A model generated the notes under the pieces. It had not been told where the DNA came from. It searched no databases and saw only the letters and a program-made list of their open reading frames with translations. The position numbers and the translations under genes were made by a program. From CAWIJJ01 sp963836405 (GTDB lineage: Bacteria > Acidobacteriota > Terriglobia > Bryobacterales > Bryobacteraceae), in contig CAWIJL010000006.1 of NCBI GenBank assembly GCA_963836405.1, positions 348,134 to 412,133 of the forward strand: DNA of 64,000 bases, in the 5' to 3' direction. This document shows positions 60,899 through 64,000 of this stretch, one piece after another (within the stretch, counting starts at the first letter, position 1; every line of letters begins with the position of its first letter).

Positions 60899-62496
60899 TC
60901 GCGGCGATTCTCAGGGCGCAATGGTTGAGCATGCGGCTGGGTTCGCGGCGCGGGTCGGCGCTTTCGATCTTCACGGCCGTGGCCTGGTACGGCGCGTGGA
61001 CGGCGGTGGGGATTGCGGCGGCGTTCGCGATGGCGCATCTGCCGCAGAGCGAGCTGAACCGTTGGGTGCCGTTGGGCCTGCTGGCGGTGTTCGGGTACTG
61101 GCAACTGGCTCCGATTCTCACGGCCAGTATGGGCTCCTCTCTCGACCTGCGGAAGCTGCTGCTTTTTCCGATCCCGCACCGGCAGCTTTTCGCGATCGAA
61201 GTGCTGCTGCGGCTGGCCACCGCGGCCGAGGTATTCCTGGTGCTGGCGGGCGGCGCGGCCGGGCTGCTGCTGAATCCGGCGGCGGGCGGGTGGCGGATGG
61301 CGCCACGGCTGGCGGTGGCGCTGCTGGTTTTTATCCTCTTCAACTTGTTTCTCTCGTCGGGAGTGCGCAGCGTTCTGGAGCGGCTGCTGTCGCGGCGGCG
61401 GGTGCGGGAAGTGCTGGTTCTGGCGATGACCCTGCTGTGGATCGTGCCGCGTCTCCTGATGCAACTCGGGTATCAGCCGGCGGGCATGGACAAGCTGGCG
61501 GATCGGATGGGCGGCACGGGCTATCCGTGGGCGGCGGCATCGCAGGTCATTCTGGGCGGCGCAGCGGCTGAGGGCCTTCTGTTCCTGGCGGGCTGGACGG
61601 TGCTGGCGTGGTGGTTCGGCCGGGCGCAGTTCGAGCGCAGTCTTCGCTACGACCCGCTGGCGGCGCAGGCGACGGCGGCTCCGGACCGGCCGCGTTCCTC
61701 CTGGCTCGACCGCCTTTACCGTTTGCCGTCGCTGTTGCTGCGCGACCCGCTGGCCGGGCTGGTGGAGAAGGAACTGCGGTCGTTGGCGCGAACGCCGCGC
61801 TTTCGCATGGTGTTCGTGATGGGCTTCACGTTCGGGACGGTGGTGTGGCTGCCGCTGATCCTGGGGCGGGGAGGCCGGAATGCGGGAGGCTCCAGCTACT
61901 TCCTGGTGATCGTTTCCACGTATGCTCTGACGCTGCTTGGGCAGGTCTCCTACTGGAACTGCCTGGGGTTCGACCGCTCCGCGGCGGCCTTTTATTTTGC
62001 CGCGCCGCCGCCGTTCCGCACGGTGCTGCTGGGGAAGAACCTGGCTTCGCTGTGCTTCGTATACCTGGAAGTGGCGATCGTGGGCGCGGTGACGCTGGTC
62101 TTCGGGCTCGGCAGCGGGTTGCCGGGCGTGGTGGAGGCGCTGGGGGTGATGGGGGTGTGCGCGTTGTACCTGCTGGGGCTGGGCAATCTCAGCTCGATTC
62201 ACTATCCGCGCGGCCTGCACCCGGAGCGTGTTTCGCAGGGCGAGGCCTCGGGACGGTTCCAGGGCCTGCTGTTCGTGTTGTACCCGCTGGCGCTGCTTCC
62301 GGTGGGGCTCGCGTACCTGGCGCGGTATGCGCTGGACAGCCAGTTGGCGTTTCTGGCGATGCTGGCCATCGCGGCGATCATGGGCGGGGTGTTTTACTGG
62401 ACGGCGACGCAATCCGCGGTTGCCACGGCGATCGCGCGGCGCGAGCAGATCGTACAGGAACTCTCGCGCAGCGACGGTCCGGTGGCCTCGAATTAG
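60895..62496 (+). CDS. ABC-2 type transporter permease
   Basis: A 533-residue membrane protein with at least ten hydrophobic segments (for example ALSIFTAVAWYGAWTAVGIAA, LLVFILFNLFLSSGV, GLLFLAGWTVLAWWF, LLFVLYPLALLPVGLAYLA and LLAIAAIMGGVFYWTA). It has no ATPase motifs and pairs with the preceding ATPase, overlapping it by 4 bp. The next gene is an outer-membrane efflux protein 34 bp downstream, so an export system across both membranes is possible, although no membrane fusion protein is visible. The cargo cannot be inferred. Confidence 0.85.
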   Translation: MIAAILRAQWLSMRLGSRRGSALSIFTAVAWYGAWTAVGIAAAFAMAHLPQSELNRWVPLGLLAVFGYWQLAPILTASMGSSLDLRKLLLFPIPHRQLFAIEVLLRLATAAEVFLVLAGGAAGLLLNPAAGGWRMAPRLAVALLVFILFNLFLSSGVRSVLERLLSRRRVREVLVLAMTLLWIVPRLLMQLGYQPAGMDKLADRMGGTGYPWAAASQVILGGAAAEGLLFLAGWTVLAWWFGRAQFERSLRYDPLAAQATAAPDRPRSSWLDRLYRLPSLLLRDPLAGLVEKELRSLARTPRFRMVFVMGFTFGTVVWLPLILGRGGRNAGGSSYFLVIVSTYALTLLGQVSYWNCLGFDRSAAAFYFAAPPPFRTVLLGKNLASLCFVYLEVAIVGAVTLVFGLGSGLPGVVEALGVMGVCALYLLGLGNLSSIHYPRGLHPERVSQGEASGRFQGLLFVLYPLALLPVGLAYLARYALDSQLAFLAMLAIAAIMGGVFYWTATQSAVATAIARREQIVQELSRSDGPVASN

Positions 62497-62530
62497 GCGG
62501 TTGGGGCCGCTGCCGCCGTTAGAATGAGTT

Positions 62531-63816
62531 ATGTCCAAAGCGTTTTTGCTGCTGGTGTGGCCCTGCCTGCTGGCCGCGGAGGTTCACACGATGAAGCTTC
62601 GCGAAGCCGTGGAGGCGGCGCTGAAGCAGAATCCGGATATCACGATGGCGCGGCTGGATGAAGAAAAGGCGCGCCAGGCGGTGCGGGTGGCGCGGGATCC
62701 GTTCGCGCCGAAGATCGGAGTGGGGAGCGGGCTAGCGTACACGCAGGGATTTCCGATGAGCATCGAGGGCTCGGCGCCGAGCGTGTTCCAGGCGCAGGCG
62801 AGCCAGTACCTTTTCAATCGCCCGCAGAGCTACGCGGTGGCGGCGGCGCGGGAGGATGCGCGCGGGGCCGCGATCGGGGTGACGGCCAAGCGCGACGAAG
62901 TGGCATACCGGGTGGCGGCGCTGTACCTGGATGCGGAGCGCGCGGTACGCATCGGGGAGATGGCGCGCAAGGATGCGGAGAGCCTGCAGAAGGTGCTCGA
63001 GTCGGTGCAGGCGCAGGTGCGCGAGGGCCGGGCGCTGCCGCTCGCCGAGAAGACGGCATCGCTGCAACTGGCGAAGGCTCGGCAGACGGCTGCCGCGCTC
63101 GAGGCGGAACGGGACACCGCGGAAACCGCGCTGGCGCTGGCGGTGGGACTGCCGGCCGAGGATCGCGTGCAGCCGGTGAGGAAACGCGTCCCGCCCCGCC
63201 CCTGCCTGCGTCCGAGGAGGCGGCGGTGGACAGCGCATTGCAGAACAGCAAGGACCTGCGGCGCATCGAATCGCAGGTGGCGGCGCGGCAACTGGATGTG
63301 AAGGGCCAGAAAGCGGCGTGGCTGCCGCGGGTGGACCTGGTGGCGCAGTACGGGCTGTTCGCCAAGTTCAACAACTACGAAGAGTACTTCAACAAGTTCC
63401 AGCGCAACAACGGGCAGATCGGCGTGTCGTTTCAGATTCCGATTTTGACCGGACCGGGGAGCAGCGCGCAGGCGGCGCAGAGCCAGGGTGAAGTGACGCG
63501 GCTGAAGCTGGAGCTTACGGGCACGCGGAACCGGATCATTTCGGATTTGCAGCGGTCGTACCGCGACCTGAAGACGGCGGAATCGGCGTCGGAGGTGGCG
63601 CGGCTGGATCTGGAGGTGGCGCGCGAGCAGCTTTCGGTGAACCTGGCACAGATGGAAGAGGGCCGGATGGCGCTGCGGCAGGTGGAAGAGGCGCGGGTGG
63701 TGGAGAACCAGAAGTGGATTGCGTTCTATGACGCGCAGTACACGGTGGAGCGGGCGCGGTGGGCGGTGTTGCGGATCACGGGCGATTTGACGGCGGCGAT
63801 CCAGGCGCTACCTTGA
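62531..63816 (+). CDS. TolC-like outer-membrane efflux protein, frameshifted
   Basis: Encodes an outer-membrane channel of about 428 residues. A signal peptide covers 1-16 (ending PCLLAAEV), and the two coiled-coil hairpin repeats start KLREAVEAALKQNPDITMARL and, in the second half, DLVAQYGLFAKFNN and TRNRIISDLQRSYRDLKTAE. The frame breaks at about 63178-63200 (GTCCCGCCCCGCCCC); after it the sense frame continues PLPASEEAAVDSAL. The span is 3n+2, so one missing base fits, in a C-rich run typical of sequencing errors. A TAGAAT box ends 5 bases before ATG 62531. It follows the ABC permease and may form its exit channel. Confidence 0.85.
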
Positions 63817-63921
63817 GATGGTGCGGGCGGACTGCTTCCGGGTTGCGCACTTACCAAACTGACTAATACCCGCGGCCGGGATCGATTTCCTGCCAGCCGC
63901 ACGGTGTTAGGATTTGGTTGC

Positions 63922-64000
63922 ATGTTCAGGTTTCTTTTTGTACTTCTCTCCGCCGCAGCGGTAGCTTCCGCTCAACCTCCAAGGCTCGAGTTCAAGGTGC
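63922..64000 (+). CDS. Start of an exported protein, cut by the window end
   Basis: ATG 63922 opens MFRFLFVLLSAAAVASAQPP and continues RLEFKV to the window end, a clean signal peptide. Proteins of the soil-associated TIGR03435 group often continue AQxxxFEVASIKP, so that is a possible identity, with low confidence. A TAGGAT box lies 8 bases before the ATG. Confidence 0.45.
   Translation, partial: MFRFLFVLLSAAAVASAQPPRLEFKV

Noticed and set aside
59836..62496. One continuous plus-strand frame that would fuse the ATPase and the permease
   Set aside because: The fusion exists only because one extra base near 60707 throws the ATPase into the permease frame; the other frame gives a normal ATPase end and an ATGA overlap with the permease start.
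59743..62538. Minus-strand open frame of over 900 codons opposite the ABC transporter
   Set aside because: Arg/Gln/His-rich sequence without motifs; the plus strand has Walker A, Walker B and membrane helices.
1..64000. tRNA, rRNA or riboswitch genes
   Set aside because: Reading the gaps on both strands showed no cloverleaf, rRNA signature or known riboswitch core. A covariance-model search would be needed to exclude small RNAs.

Overview
The window looks like chromosomal DNA of an Acidobacteriota member of the Solibacter/Bryobacter type. This is inferred from gene content, not from rRNA, because no rRNA or tRNA gene was seen. The evidence is high GC, several DUF1080 (3-keto-disaccharide hydrolase-like) proteins, a glucuronoyl esterase (CE15), a tannase, a GH29 fucosidase, a Tat-exported Gfo/Idh/MocA oxidoreductase, PadR-linked MacB-like permeases of the ADOP type, an ECF sigma factor overlapping a Ser/Thr kinase with WD40-like repeats, and a PEP-CTERM surface protein.

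Layout. 0.2-14.1 kb holds exported hydrolases and polymer-degradation genes (prolyl oligopeptidase, CE15 esterase, DUF1080, Gfo/Idh/MocA, M14 peptidase, tannase), with a large hybrid histidine kinase and a lone receiver. 14.2-22.8 kb has a second, 1343-residue hybrid kinase, a PEP-CTERM protein with decayed tail copies beside it, a BON protein, a second DUF1080-like protein, a GH29 fucosidase and a small c-type cytochrome with a broken partial copy. 22.9-29.8 kb is an eroding accessory zone: a PIN toxin with an amputated antitoxin, a damaged HigB-type toxin with an intact HigA-type antitoxin, a PadR regulator with an ADOP permease, and fused remnants of an aspartyl protease and a second permease. 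29.8-36.1 kb carries a BlaI-like repressor with an M56 protease-thioredoxin fusion, then an xdhC-mobA-asmA operon on the minus strand. 36.3-44.3 kb has YefM-YoeB, VapBC, a GDSL esterase, the sigma factor-kinase pair and a HEPN-like protein. 44.3-54.5 kb is more housekeeping-like: aldehyde dehydrogenase, hisS-aspS, an M49-like peptidase, DUF1080, an exported methyltransferase and a MerR regulator. 54.6-59.8 kb is another decayed zone (permease remnants, a broken tyrosine recombinase, MazEF-like). 59.9-64.0 kb encodes an ABC exporter and an outer-membrane efflux protein.

How the genes work together. The exported esterases, fucosidase and oxidoreductases fit a soil heterotroph attacking plant cell-wall material. 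The sensor kinases, the BlaI/M56 pair and the sigma-kinase pair are the visible control layer. Five toxin-antitoxin loci, two of them damaged, mark the accessory patches.

Two window-wide observations matter for any reader. First, about fourteen start codons sit 5-9 bases after a TANAAT-like -10 box with no Shine-Dalgarno sequence, which suggests common leaderless transcription. Second, at least ten genes are split by small indels, often at short homopolymers. One of them is the essential gene aspS, so many of these breaks are probably sequence errors rather than pseudogenes. The most unusual architecture is the M56 protease carrying two EF-hand-like loops and a C-terminal thioredoxin domain, encoded with a BlaI repressor behind twin operator dyads.
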